Assembly: GCF_003432485.1 (NCBI RefSeq)
Contig: NZ_QVNQ01000003.1
Location: forward strand, 496,001 to 560,000
DNA length: 64,000 bases
From: Actinomadura spongiicola
GTDB lineage: Bacteria > Actinomycetota > Actinomycetes > Streptosporangiales > Streptosporangiaceae
Direction: 5' to 3'
The notes under the pieces were generated by a model. It was not told the origin of the DNA, did no database searches, and was given only the letters and a program-made list of their open reading frames with translations. Both the position numbers and the translations under genes were made by a program. Positions 27,596 through 37,011 of the stretch are shown piece by piece. Numbering within the stretch: the first letter of the stretch is position 1; each line of letters starts with the position of its first letter.

Positions 27596-28822
27596 TCAGG
27601 CGAGTTCGGCGAGCGGGACCTCCGGGTCGGTGAGCCTGGCGGCGTCCACGGGCCGTCCGGAGCGGATCAGCGCCTGCACGTCGCCGGTGACGTCCCACAC
27701 GTTGACGTTCATCCCCGCGACGACCCGGCCGCCCGACAGCCAGAACGCGATGAACTCGCGGCCGGGGACGTCCCCCCGGTACACGACTTCGTCGTACTCC
27801 CCCGGCGTCGCGACACCGGAGAACTCCATGCCGAGGTCGTACTGGTCGCTGTAGAAGTACGGGACACGGTCGTAGACGACGTCCTGGCCGAGCATGGCGC
27901 GGGCGGCGGCCGGTCCGCCGTTCAGCGCGTTCGCCCAGTGCTCCACGCGGATACGGCGTCCGAGCAGCGGGTTGTGGGCGTTGGCGACGTCCCCGGCCGC
28001 GTAGATGTCGGGATCGGACGTGCGCAGCGAGGCGTCCACGAGGATCCCGTTGGACACGTCGAGCCCGGCCTCCTCGGCCAGCCGGACGTTGGGCCGCACC
28101 CCGATCCCGACGATCACGACGTCCGCGGGCACCTCGGCGCCGCCGGAGGTCACCACCGCCGACACCTGACCGGCGCCCCAGAACCCGGCGACGCCCTGGC
28201 CGAGCCGCAGGTCGACGCCGTGCTCGCGGTGCAGGTCGGCGTAGACTCCGCCGAGCTCGGGGCCGAGGGCGGCGTGCAGCGGCGTCGCCCCCGGATCGAT
28301 GATCGTCACCTCGTTGCCGTGGGCGCGGGCGGCTGCGGCCGTCTCCAGGCCGATCCATCCGGCGCCGGCGACGACGACACGGCGGCCGCCGTGCGCGAGG
28401 GCCTGCTTCAGCGCCGCCGAGTCGGCCATGGTCCGCAGGTAGTGGATGCCCTGGAGCTTGGCGCCGGGCACGTCCAGCCGCCTCGGGGACGCGCCGGTCG
28501 CCAGCAGCAGCTTGTCGTAGCCGATCGGCTCGCCGGTGGACAGCCGCACCTCGTGCGCGGCCCGGTCGATGGACGTGACGGCGACGCCGAGCCGCAGTTC
28601 CGCGTCGTGCTCGTCGTACCAGTCGGCCTCGTGGACGTGGGCCTTCTCGCGCGGCTCCTTGTCCAGCAGGAACCCCTTGGACAGCGGAGGTCGCTCGTAC
28701 GGCCGTTCGATCTCGTCGCCGATCAGCAGCAGTCGGCCGGTGAAACCCTCCGCGCGGAGCGTCTCCGCCGCCTTGGCACCCGCCAGGCTGGCACCGGCGA
28801 TGACGAACGTCTCCTGGGGCAT
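27596..28822 (-). CDS. FAD/NAD(P)-dependent oxidoreductase (ferredoxin-reductase type)
   Basis: This 408-residue protein is of the class-I-like ferredoxin/putidaredoxin reductase group. An FAD-binding Rossmann motif (VIAGASLAGAKAAETLR) sits at the N-terminus, where the third Gly is the only departure from GxGxxG. A second NAD(P)-binding motif VVVAGAGWIGLETAAAARA lies near residue 147. The FAD-contact block PDIYAAGDVANAHNPLLGRR falls near residue 275. The C-terminal reductase domain has PYFYSDQYDLGMEFSG. It may pass electrons to a ferredoxin or a cytochrome P450, but no partner gene is adjacent. Confidence 0.9.
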   Translation of the reverse strand: MPQETFVIAGASLAGAKAAETLRAEGFTGRLLLIGDEIERPYERPPLSKGFLLDKEPREKAHVHEADWYDEHDAELRLGVAVTSIDRAAHEVRLSTGEPIGYDKLLLATGASPRRLDVPGAKLQGIHYLRTMADSAALKQALAHGGRRVVVAGAGWIGLETAAAARAHGNEVTIIDPGATPLHAALGPELGGVYADLHREHGVDLRLGQGVAGFWGAGQVSAVVTSGGAEVPADVVIVGIGVRPNVRLAEEAGLDVSNGILVDASLRTSDPDIYAAGDVANAHNPLLGRRIRVEHWANALNGGPAAARAMLGQDVVYDRVPYFYSDQYDLGMEFSGVATPGEYDEVVYRGDVPGREFIAFWLSGGRVVAGMNVNVWDVTGDVQALIRSGRPVDAARLTDPEVPLAELA

Positions 28823-28912
28823 GACGACCTCCTGCGCTTAACCGGTAGTTATCCCGACCGCGGTCTCTGTAACGAGACAAGAGTCATCATCGCGCGCTTC
28901 AGATCATGGGCC

Positions 28913-30199
28913 TCACGCGACCCCCTCCAGAGCGCGGTGGCGGGCCATGGCGGACAGGTCGGTCAGCGACGCGATCTGGTCGACGACGGCGCGGAGCCGG
29001 GCCGCGTCGTCGGCGGCGTCCTCGAAGGCGGCGCGGAAGCCGGGTTCCAGGGTCCGGGGGGCGCCGGCCAGCGTCATCTCGGCCAGTTCGATGATCAGCG
29101 TCCGCTGCCGGGCCCTGACCTCCTCGTGACTGATCCACACGTAGTGCGCCGTGATGCCCTTGAGCAGCGCGTTCTCCAGCCGCTGCGCGCGTGGGACGAT
29201 CAGTTCGGCGGCGTAGCGGGTCAGCGGACGGTCGCCGTAGGCGTCGCGGGTCGCGGTCTCGGCCGCCAGGCAGAACCGTCCGATCAGGGTGCTGGTGAGG
29301 TTCTTCAGGGCGGCGAGGCTGCGCGGGGTGCCGTCGTAGCGGTCGGGCCAGCACGGCTCGGCGAGCAGCGCGGCGAACCGCTCCTCCAGCTCGGCCAGGT
29401 CGGCGTCCGGGCAGTACAGCTTGGTCGCGGTGGCGGCGACGAGGCGGCGTTCGGCCGGATCGGCGAGCAGCGCGAAGTCGATGTGCCCGGCGACCAGCGC
29501 GTCCTCGAGGTCGTGGACGGAGTAGGCGACGTCGTCGCTCCAGTCCATGACCTGGGCCTCGAAGCACGTCCGGCCCGGTTCGACGCCCTCGCGCACCCAG
29601 TCCGCGACGTCGACGTCGTCGGGGTAGATGCCGAACTTCCCGTTGACCGCCTCCGCCTGGGACCACGGGTACTTCATCGCGGCGTCCAGCGCGGCGCGGG
29701 TCAGGTTCAGGCCGACGCTGCGGCCGTGCAGCGGCGGGCCGTCCGACGCGAACGACTTGGGTTCCAGCCGGGTCAGGACGCGCAGGCTCTGCGCGTTGCC
29801 CTCGAAGCCGCCGCAGTCCCGGGCGAACACGTCGAGGGCGGCCTCGCCGTTGTGGCCGAACGGCGGGTGCCCGATGTCGTGGGACAGGCACGCCGCCTCC
29901 ACCAGGTCGGGGTCGCAGCCGAGGGACTTGCCCAGCTCACGGCCGACCTGAGCGCATTCGAGCGAGTGGGTCAGCCGGGTGCGCAGGCTCTGCACGGTGC
30001 CGCCCGCGGCGTCCGCGCCGGGCGAGGCGACCTGGGTCTTCGCGGCGAGCCGGCGCAGGGCGGCGCTGTGCAGGACGCGGGCGCGGTCGCGTTCGAACGC
30101 CGTCCGGTCGCGCCGTTTGGCGGGTTCGGGCGCCCAGCGGTGCCGGTCCCGGGCCGTGTAGCCGTCGGAACTCCGGTGGTCGAGGTTGGTGGTCGTCAT
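28913..30199 (-). CDS. dgt: dGTP triphosphohydrolase (dGTPase-like HD protein)
   Basis: This 428-residue HD-domain protein hydrolyses dGTP (or dNTPs) to the deoxynucleoside and triphosphate. The metal-binding elements are [14 protein letters not shown] near residue 78, [17 protein letters not shown] near residue 103 (the HD pair) and [18 protein letters not shown] near residue 225. The N-terminus ([30 protein letters not shown]) matches the dGTPase family. It lies close to dnaG in a conserved actinobacterial DNA-replication neighbourhood. The ATG at 30199 gives a normal length. Confidence 0.93.
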   Translation of the reverse strand: MTTTNLDHRSSDGYTARDRHRWAPEPAKRRDRTAFERDRARVLHSAALRRLAAKTQVASPGADAAGGTVQSLRTRLTHSLECAQVGRELGKSLGCDPDLVEAACLSHDIGHPPFGHNGEAALDVFARDCGGFEGNAQSLRVLTRLEPKSFASDGPPLHGRSVGLNLTRAALDAAMKYPWSQAEAVNGKFGIYPDDVDVADWVREGVEPGRTCFEAQVMDWSDDVAYSVHDLEDALVAGHIDFALLADPAERRLVAATATKLYCPDADLAELEERFAALLAEPCWPDRYDGTPRSLAALKNLTSTLIGRFCLAAETATRDAYGDRPLTRYAAELIVPRAQRLENALLKGITAHYVWISHEEVRARQRTLIIELAEMTLAGAPRTLEPGFRAAFEDAADDAARLRAVVDQIASLTDLSAMARHRALEGVA

Positions 30200-30268
30200 G
30201 GCCCTATCCAGAGTAAGCGGGCGCGCCGTGCCCCGCTCACCGCCCGCCCGCTCACCGTCCGCCCCGGC

Positions 30269-30985
30269 TCACCGGTCGCCCCGCAGGACGTAGGACAGGT
30301 AACCGCCGGTCTCGCGGACGATGTAGCGGAACTGCGTCTTGCGGGTCTGGACGCTGGGCCCGCTGCGCGTCGGGGACGCGGCGGACGTGATGCCGTGGTC
30401 CTCGGCCATCTTCTTGGAGCGCAGCCCGTGCCACGGATCGGTGACGATCACCCCGGACTTCCAGTGGTGCCGTTCGAACTCCTTGCCGACGGCCGCCATG
30501 CTCTCCAGCGTGTCCCGTCCGACGGGCACCGCGAAGACCTTCGACGCGGGCACCCCGCCCTTCTTGATCAGCCAGGCGCGGCCGGAGCCCGCCTCGGTGT
30601 AGTTGTCGCCGGGCGCCTTGCCGCCGACGGTGACGATGGCGGGCGCGACCCCGTCGCGGTAGAGGTCGAGGGCGTGCTGGAGCCGCCACCTGAGCGTCGG
30701 GGACGGCACGCCGTTGTACTGCGCGGCGCCGAGGACGATGATCGCGTCGGAGCGCGGCCGCTCGTCCTGTCGGGCCTGGTACCAGACGCGCGTTCCCACG
30801 GTCAGGGGCGTCAGGACGACGATGGCCAGCAGCCCGAGGACGACGCCCACCGAGATCGTGAACCAGGGCGACCGCCGCCGCTTCTCCCGGCGGTCGTTCT
30901 CGGGGCCGTCGTTCTCGGGCGTCTCGGCGTCGTCCTCGGGCTCGCGGCCCGGCATTTCCAGTTCCAACGTCATCGCTTCGGACAC
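30269..30985 (-). CDS. YdcF/SanA-like (DUF218) membrane-anchored protein
   Basis: This 238-residue protein has an acidic cytoplasmic N-terminus, one membrane helix (WFTISVGVVLGLLAIVVLTPL near residue 42), and an extracytoplasmic DUF218 domain with DAIIVLGAAQYNGVPSPTLRWRLQHALDLY and VTVGGKAPGDNYTEAGSGRAWL. Members of this family act in envelope integrity; the SanA/ElyC type affects cell-wall precursor metabolism. Start is probably GTG 30985, with an ATG four codons later as alternative. Confidence 0.88.
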   Translation of the reverse strand: MSEAMTLELEMPGREPEDDAETPENDGPENDRREKRRRSPWFTISVGVVLGLLAIVVLTPLTVGTRVWYQARQDERPRSDAIIVLGAAQYNGVPSPTLRWRLQHALDLYRDGVAPAIVTVGGKAPGDNYTEAGSGRAWLIKKGGVPASKVFAVPVGRDTLESMAAVGKEFERHHWKSGVIVTDPWHGLRSKKMAEDHGITSAASPTRSGPSVQTRKTQFRYIVRETGGYLSYVLRGDR

Positions 30986-31049
30986 ACTAGTGAGATGGTC
31001 CGCGACGTGCGCCGGGTTCGCGATTCAGCCGTGCCGGCCGGATACTTTT

Positions 31050-33716
31050 TCAGCCGATCGCGGCCCGTCCCGCCTCCAGCCGCGCCACCGGGACGCGGAA
31101 CGGCGAGCAGGACACGTAGTCGAGACCGACCTCGTGGCAGAAGTGCACCGAGTCGGGGTCGCCCCCGTGCTCACCGCAGATGCCGAGGTGCAGGTCGGGC
31201 CGGGCGCGGCGGCCCTCCTCCACGGCGATGCGGACGAGCCGCCCGACGCCGTCCCGGTCGAGGGTCTCGAACGGCGACACCCCGAAGATCCCGAGGTCCA
31301 GGTACTGGGAGAAGAACGCCGCCTCCACGTCGTCGCGGGAGAAGCCCCAGGTCGTCTGGGTGAGGTCGTTGGTGCCGAAGGAGAAGAACTCGGCGGCCTC
31401 GGCGATCTGGCCCGCGGTCAGCGCGGCCCTCGGCAGCTCGATCATGGTGCCGATCAGGGCGGGCACGTCGACCCCCGTGGCGGACCCGACCTCGGCCAGG
31501 ATGGCGCGGGCCTCGTCGCGGACGGCCTCCAGCTCCTGCACCGCCCCGACCAACGGGATCATGATCTCGGGGCGCGGGTCGCCGCCCGCGACCCTGCGCG
31601 CCGCCGCGGCCTCGGCGATGGCCCGGACCTGCATGCCGAAAAGTCCCGGAATCACCAAACCGAGCCGCACGCCGCGCAGGCCCAGCATAGGGTTCTGCTC
31701 GTGCAGTCGGTTGACTGCTTCGAGCAGTCTCCGGTCTTCCGCATCCGCCTCGTCGCCCGCGAGCGCGATCCTGACCGACAGCTCGGTGATGTCGGGGAGG
31801 AATTCGTGCAGGGGCGGGTCGATGAGCCGGATGGTGACCGGCAACCCGTCCATCGCCTCGAAGATGCCCTCGAAGTCCTGCCGCTGGAGGGGTTCCAGGG
31901 CGTCCAGCGCGGCGTTCCGCCCCTGGTCGTCCTCGGCGAGGATGAGCTGCTCGACGAGTTGCCGCCGGTCGCCGAGGAACATGTGCTCGGTGCGGCACAG
32001 CCCGATCCCGGTCGCGCCGAACCGGCGGGCCCGCCCCGAGTCCTCGGGGGTGTCGGCGTTCGCGCGGACCTTGAGCGCCGCCCGCGCGTCGGCGTGCTCC
32101 ATGACCCGGTGCACGGCCTTGACGAGGTCGTCGCCGTCCTCGACGGACAGGTCACCCTCGAAGTACCGGACGACGGGCGAGTCCTCGACGGGGACCTCGC
32201 CGAGGTAGACGTCCCCGGACGACCCGTCGATGGAGATCACGTCGCCCTCGCCGACCGTCACGCCGCCGGGGGCGGTGAACTGCCCGTTCTTGACGTCGAC
32301 GTCCAGTTCCTCGGCGCCGCACACGCACGTCTTGCCCATGCCGCGGGCGACGACGGCGGCGTGCGAGGTCTTGCCGCCGCGGGACGTCAGGACGCCCCTG
32401 GCGGCGACCATCCCGGCGAGGTCGTCGGGGTTGGTCTCCCGGCGGACGAGGATCACGTCCTCGCCGCGCCCGGAGAGTTCCACGGCCCGCTCGGAGGTGA
32501 ACACGACCTTGCCCACGGCCGCTCCGGGCGAGGCGTTCATGCCCCGGGTGAGTTTCTTGACGCCGTCGACCTTGCTGGCGAAGCGGGGGAACATGAGCTG
32601 GGCGAGCTGGTCGCCGGTGACGCGGCGGGTCGCCTCGTCGGCGTCGATGAGCCCCTGGTCGAGGAGCTGGCAGGCGATGCGGAACGCCGCGGCGGCGGTC
32701 CGCTTGCCTACTCGGGTCTGGAGCATCCACAGTTTCCCGCGCTCGATCGTGAACTCGATGTCGCACATGTCGCGGTAGTGGTTCTCCAGCGTCTCCATGA
32801 TTTCGAGCAGCCGGTCGTAGGACGCCTGGTCGATGCGTTCGAGCTCGGTCAGCGGGACGGTGTTGCGGATCCCGGCGACGACGTCCTCGCCCTGCGCGTT
32901 CTGCAGGTAGTCGCCGTAGATGCCCTGCTGCCCGGACGCCGGGTCGCGGGTGAACGCGACGCCCGTGCCGGAGTCCAGGCCCATGTTGCCGAAGACCATG
33001 GCGCAGATGTTGACCGCGGTGCCGAGGTCGACGGGGATGCGCTCCTGCCGCCGGTACAGGACGGCGCGGGGCGCGTTCCAGGAGTCGAACACCGCCTTGA
33101 CGGCGAGGTCCATCTGCTCGCGCGGGTCGGTCGGGAAGTCCCGGCCCGCCCGCTCCCGGACGATGACCTTGAACCGGTCGACGAGGGCCTTGAAGTCCTC
33201 GGCGACGAGGTCGCCGTCGTTGTCGCTGCCGCGGGCGCGTTTGACGTCCTCGACGGCGTCCTCGAACAGGTCGCCGTCGATGTCGAGGACGGTCTTGCCG
33301 AACATCTGGATCAGGCGGCGGTAGGAGTCCCACGCGAACCGCTCGTCCCCGGCCTGCGCGGCGAGGCCCAGCACCGACTCGTCGTTCAGCCCGACGTTGA
33401 GGACGGTCTCCATCATGCCCGGCATGCTGAACTTCGCGCCGGAACGCACGCTGACCAGGAGCGGGTCGTCGCTCTGGCCGAGCTTCTTGCCCATCGCGGA
33501 CTCCAGCGCGGCGAGGTGGCGGTCCACCTCGTCCGTGAGGCCCTCGGGCGGGTTCCCGTGCTCCAGGTAGTGCCGGCAGGCCTCCGTGGTGATCGTGAAG
33601 CCTGGGGGCACGGGCAGTCCGAGGTTGGTCATCTCGGCGAGGTTGGCGCCTTTGCCGCCCAGCAGTTCCTTGAGGTTCTTGTTTCCCTCGGTGAAGTCGT
33701 ACACGAACTTCGGCAC
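31050..33716 (-). CDS. ppdK: Pyruvate, phosphate dikinase
   Basis: This 888-residue enzyme interconverts pyruvate + ATP + Pi with phosphoenolpyruvate + AMP + PPi. The N-terminal ATP-grasp domain shows LLGGKGANLAEMTNLGLPVPPGFTI at residues 18-42. The central phosphohistidine domain shows LTSRGGKTSHAAVVARGMGKTCVCG near residue 450 with the catalytic His. The C-terminal TIM barrel has FFSFGTNDLTQTT and LGICGEHGGDPDSV with the catalytic Cys. GTG at 33716 is chosen over the longer frame because AGGAG lies about 9 bases upstream and the family N-terminus starts there. It is a single gene, divergent from the GH15 gene. Confidence 0.96.
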   Translation of the reverse strand: MPKFVYDFTEGNKNLKELLGGKGANLAEMTNLGLPVPPGFTITTEACRHYLEHGNPPEGLTDEVDRHLAALESAMGKKLGQSDDPLLVSVRSGAKFSMPGMMETVLNVGLNDESVLGLAAQAGDERFAWDSYRRLIQMFGKTVLDIDGDLFEDAVEDVKRARGSDNDGDLVAEDFKALVDRFKVIVRERAGRDFPTDPREQMDLAVKAVFDSWNAPRAVLYRRQERIPVDLGTAVNICAMVFGNMGLDSGTGVAFTRDPASGQQGIYGDYLQNAQGEDVVAGIRNTVPLTELERIDQASYDRLLEIMETLENHYRDMCDIEFTIERGKLWMLQTRVGKRTAAAAFRIACQLLDQGLIDADEATRRVTGDQLAQLMFPRFASKVDGVKKLTRGMNASPGAAVGKVVFTSERAVELSGRGEDVILVRRETNPDDLAGMVAARGVLTSRGGKTSHAAVVARGMGKTCVCGAEELDVDVKNGQFTAPGGVTVGEGDVISIDGSSGDVYLGEVPVEDSPVVRYFEGDLSVEDGDDLVKAVHRVMEHADARAALKVRANADTPEDSGRARRFGATGIGLCRTEHMFLGDRRQLVEQLILAEDDQGRNAALDALEPLQRQDFEGIFEAMDGLPVTIRLIDPPLHEFLPDITELSVRIALAGDEADAEDRRLLEAVNRLHEQNPMLGLRGVRLGLVIPGLFGMQVRAIAEAAAARRVAGGDPRPEIMIPLVGAVQELEAVRDEARAILAEVGSATGVDVPALIGTMIELPRAALTAGQIAEAAEFFSFGTNDLTQTTWGFSRDDVEAAFFSQYLDLGIFGVSPFETLDRDGVGRLVRIAVEEGRRARPDLHLGICGEHGGDPDSVHFCHEVGLDYVSCSPFRVPVARLEAGRAAIG

Positions 33717-34009
33717 GGGGAGCTCCTTCTCGCTCCGGTTCCACACAGCGGCAGTGCCGGAACCGCCGCGGCGTGGACGCGACGTCGCGAACCCCCGAGC
33801 GGCGGATCCGCTGCCCTGTTTGCCGGGACTGTACCTGCGTGTCGCGTGGCTACTCGGCGCCCGGTGCGCGAGTTGGCGTTTCCGCAGGTCAGACCCCCGA
33901 TAGTGGTCTATTCCAATTCGGACCAACGGGGATCTTCCGGGCGGACTCCCCGCACCGGTGACGTACCCGCTCCATGGAAGAGGGAATGATGGATCACGGA
34001 GGTGAGAGT

Positions 34010-35896
34010 GTGAGGCCGAAGGTCGCCGGCGGCAGGGCGGGAGATCCGTTCGCCCCGATCGCCGATTTCGGGTTCCTGTCCGACTGCGAGACGACCGCCC
34101 TGGTCGCGCCCAGCGGGAACATCGAGTGGATGTGCCTGCCCCGGATGGACTCCCCCAGCGTGTTCGGCTCGATCCTGGACCGCGACGCCGGATACTTCCG
34201 GGTCGGCCCGGCGGGCGTGGAGGTGCCCGCCGCGCAGCGCTACATCCCCGGCACCATGGTCATGGAGACCACCTGGTGGGTGCACGGCGGCTGGCTCGTG
34301 GTGACGGACGCGCTGCTGATGGGGCCGTGGCACCACGAGACGGAACGGTCCCACACCCACCGCAGGGCCCCGACCGACTACGACGCCGACCACGTCCTGC
34401 TGCGGATGGTGCGGTGCGTGAACGGGCAGGTCCAGGTCCGCCTCGACTGCATGCCGGTGTTCGACTACGGCCGGACGCCCGCCCGCTGGGAGCACACCGG
34501 CTCCGGGTACCACGAGGCCGTGGCGCGCGGGAGCGACATCGGGCTGCGGCTCACCACCGACCTGAACGTCGGGTTCGAGGGGTCGCTCGCCACGGCCCGG
34601 ACGCTGCTGAAGCAGGGCGAGTCCCGCTTCGTGGCGCTGTCGTGGAGTGAGCACGCGGCGCCGTCGTCCTGGCAGGAGGCTCAGGAACGGCTGGTGTGGA
34701 CCGTCCACCACTGGCAGCACTGGCTCGACCGGGGCCGCTTCCCCGACCACCCGTGGCGCAGCCACCTCCAGCGCAGCGCCCTCACCCTGAAGGGCCTGAC
34801 GTTCGCGCCGTCCGGCGCGGTCGCGGCCGCGGCGACGACGTCGCTGCCGGAGGCGCCCGGCGGCGACCGGAACTGGGACTACCGCTACACCTGGATCCGC
34901 GACTCCACGATGGCGCTGTGGGCGTTCTACACGCTCGGCTACGACTGGGAGGCCAACGACTTCTTCTACTTCATCACCGACGTCGCCGAGGCCGCCGAGG
35001 GCAAACTCCAGATCATGTACGGGCTGGACGGCCGCGCGGAGCTGCCCGAGTCCACGCTGGACCATCTCAGCGGCTACGACAACGCGCGTCCGGTGCGGAT
35101 CGGCAACGAGGCGTACATGCAGGCGCAGCACGACGTGTGGGGCGCCATCATCGGCTCGATCTACCTGTTCGTCCGCAAACGCGACCGGCTGGACGACCGG
35201 CTCTGGAAGATCATCATCAAGCAGGTGGAGGACGCGCTCGCCAACTGGCGCGTGCCGGACTGCGGCATGTGGGAGGTGCGCGGCGAACCCCAGCACTTCA
35301 CCTCGTCCAAGGTCTTCTGCTGGGTCGCGGCCGAGCGCGGGGCCCGGCTCGCCCGCATCCGGGGCGACCGGGATCGGGCCGCGCGCTGGCAGGCCGCCGC
35401 CGACGAGATCCACGCCGACGTGCTCGCCAACGCGCTGGACGAGCGGGGCGTCTTCACCGCCCACTACGGCGCGACCACGCTGGACGCGTCGGCGCTGCTG
35501 ATCCCGCTGCTCGGCTTCCTGCCGGCCGACGACAAGCGCGTCCGCGAGACCGTCCTCGCCATCGCCGACGAGCTGTCGGAGGACGACCTCGTCCTGCGCT
35601 ACCGGCCCGCGGAGACCGACGACGGCTTCGACACCGACGAGGGCAGCTTCACCATCTGCTCGTTCTGGATGGTCAGCACGCTGGTGATGATCGGGGAGCT
35701 GGACCGGGCGCGGGCGCTGTGCGAGAAGCTGCTGTCGTACGCCAGCCCGTTGCAGCTGTACTCGGAGGAGATCGACCCGCACACCGGGCGTCACCTCGGC
35801 AACTTCCCGCAGGCGTTCACCCACCTCTCCCTGATCAACGCGGTCATGCACGTGATCAGGGCGGAGAACGACGAACCCCAGCCGCCGCTGGCCTGA
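34010..35896 (+). CDS. Glycoside hydrolase family 15 protein (trehalase/glucoamylase-like)
   Basis: This GH15 protein has an N-terminal DUF5911-type beta domain (FAPIADFGFLSDCETTALVAPSGNIEWMCLPRMDSPSVFGSIL) and an (alpha/alpha)6 catalytic barrel with RNWDYRYTWIRDSTMALWAFYTLGYDWEA near residue 285, DFFYFITDVAEAAEG, and the C-terminal LGNFPQAFTHLSLINAVM. Actinobacterial members include trehalases and glucoamylase-like enzymes; the substrate here is not certain. GTG at 34010 (VRPKVAGG) is favoured because GGAGG lies 7 bases upstream. In-frame ATGs at 33974, 33986 and 33989 would add up to 12 residues. No signal peptide is visible, suggesting cytoplasmic action. Confidence 0.88.
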   Translation: MRPKVAGGRAGDPFAPIADFGFLSDCETTALVAPSGNIEWMCLPRMDSPSVFGSILDRDAGYFRVGPAGVEVPAAQRYIPGTMVMETTWWVHGGWLVVTDALLMGPWHHETERSHTHRRAPTDYDADHVLLRMVRCVNGQVQVRLDCMPVFDYGRTPARWEHTGSGYHEAVARGSDIGLRLTTDLNVGFEGSLATARTLLKQGESRFVALSWSEHAAPSSWQEAQERLVWTVHHWQHWLDRGRFPDHPWRSHLQRSALTLKGLTFAPSGAVAAAATTSLPEAPGGDRNWDYRYTWIRDSTMALWAFYTLGYDWEANDFFYFITDVAEAAEGKLQIMYGLDGRAELPESTLDHLSGYDNARPVRIGNEAYMQAQHDVWGAIIGSIYLFVRKRDRLDDRLWKIIIKQVEDALANWRVPDCGMWEVRGEPQHFTSSKVFCWVAAERGARLARIRGDRDRAARWQAAADEIHADVLANALDERGVFTAHYGATTLDASALLIPLLGFLPADDKRVRETVLAIADELSEDDLVLRYRPAETDDGFDTDEGSFTICSFWMVSTLVMIGELDRARALCEKLLSYASPLQLYSEEIDPHTGRHLGNFPQAFTHLSLINAVMHVIRAENDEPQPPLA

Positions 35897-35982
35897 AAAC
35901 GACCGGCACGGCCTTGATCACAAGTTGACGACAAGCGCCGGAATTGCTCCTTTTGTTGGCAATCCCGGCTATTTTCTCGGCC

Positions 35983-37011
35983 GTGACGACCCCACCGCCC
36001 CCCGACGGCGGCCCGGACACTCCCGCGTGGAGCCCGCCCGACGGCCGCGTCCCCGCGCGGGACGCGCCGTCGCGGTTACCGGTCCACGTCCCCGGGCCGC
36101 CACACGTCGCCGCGCGCACGACCGGACCGCCGCCCGTCCCCGTTCCGGGCCGGCGGAACCGCGTCGTGGTCATCGCCCTCGTCACGGGCCTGTGCGCGAC
36201 CGTCTCACTCGGGACCGGCCTCGCCGTCGCCGCGTCCGGCGGCTCGCCGTTCGCCACGGCGGACGCGGAGTCCCGTCCCCCGCCGCCTCCGGGGCTGGTC
36301 GCGGTCTCGACGCTGGAGGCCGGTGCCTGTTTCAACGGGTACACCGAGGAGTACGCCGAGCCCGCGGCGGTGCGCACGCCCTGTGAACGCCGCCACGGCG
36401 GCGAGATCGGGGCCAAGGCGACACTGCTCCCCGGTCCCTTCCCGGACGAGCAGCGGCTCCTCGCGGAGGCGACGTACCAGTGCAAGGAGCGCACCGCGTT
36501 CCTGACCGACCGTCCCGCCGCGAGCGCGCTCGACCTCCGGATCGACATGCCCGACGAGGACGACTGGGCACACGGGAACCGCGAGGTGACGTGCCTGCTC
36601 GTCCACACCGGTTCCGGCGGGCTCACCGGCTCCCTCGCCACCAGCCCGAAGACCCGGACGGCGCACATGCCGGAGATGGAACCCGGCACGTGCGTCGAAC
36701 GCTGGGACTCGCGGGTCGACGATCAGCCCGTCACCGAGTGCACCGAGGCGCACGAGGCGCAGCTGTACGCCAAGTTCACGTTGAAGGGCGTCCGGTATCC
36801 GGGCGACCGGAAGCTGGACGAGGTGTCCAACGCGCGCTGTTTCGGGCGGAGCCTGGCGGTGCTGGAGAAGCGGCTGCCGAAACGGGTCGAGCTGATCTAC
36901 GTGAGGCCGTCCGAGGAGTCCTGGGCCGCCGGCGACCGCCTGCTCTACTGCCTGGCCAAGAGCACGGGGAAACCGCTGAAGCGGACCCTGCTGAGGAAGA
37001 GACGATCGTGA
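35983..37011 (+). CDS. Septum-formation-like (PF13845-type) membrane protein, first paralogue
   Basis: This protein of 342 residues (GTG at 35983, VTTPPPPDGG) has a Pro-rich cytoplasmic N-terminus, one membrane helix (RVVVIALVTGLCATVSLGTGLAVAAS near residue 55-80) and a long extracytoplasmic part. That part has two copies of a Cys-containing domain: VSTLEAGACFNGYTEEYAEP...TPCERRHGGEI near residue 105, and GTCVERWDSRVDDQPVTECTEAHEAQLYA further on. The Cys pairs match septum-formation-family domains, which are often Cys-linked outside the cell. It overlaps the next gene as GTGA. The longer frame upstream of 35983 is not needed. Confidence 0.8.
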   Translation: MTTPPPPDGGPDTPAWSPPDGRVPARDAPSRLPVHVPGPPHVAARTTGPPPVPVPGRRNRVVVIALVTGLCATVSLGTGLAVAASGGSPFATADAESRPPPPPGLVAVSTLEAGACFNGYTEEYAEPAAVRTPCERRHGGEIGAKATLLPGPFPDEQRLLAEATYQCKERTAFLTDRPAASALDLRIDMPDEDDWAHGNREVTCLLVHTGSGGLTGSLATSPKTRTAHMPEMEPGTCVERWDSRVDDQPVTECTEAHEAQLYAKFTLKGVRYPGDRKLDEVSNARCFGRSLAVLEKRLPKRVELIYVRPSEESWAAGDRLLYCLAKSTGKPLKRTLLRKRRS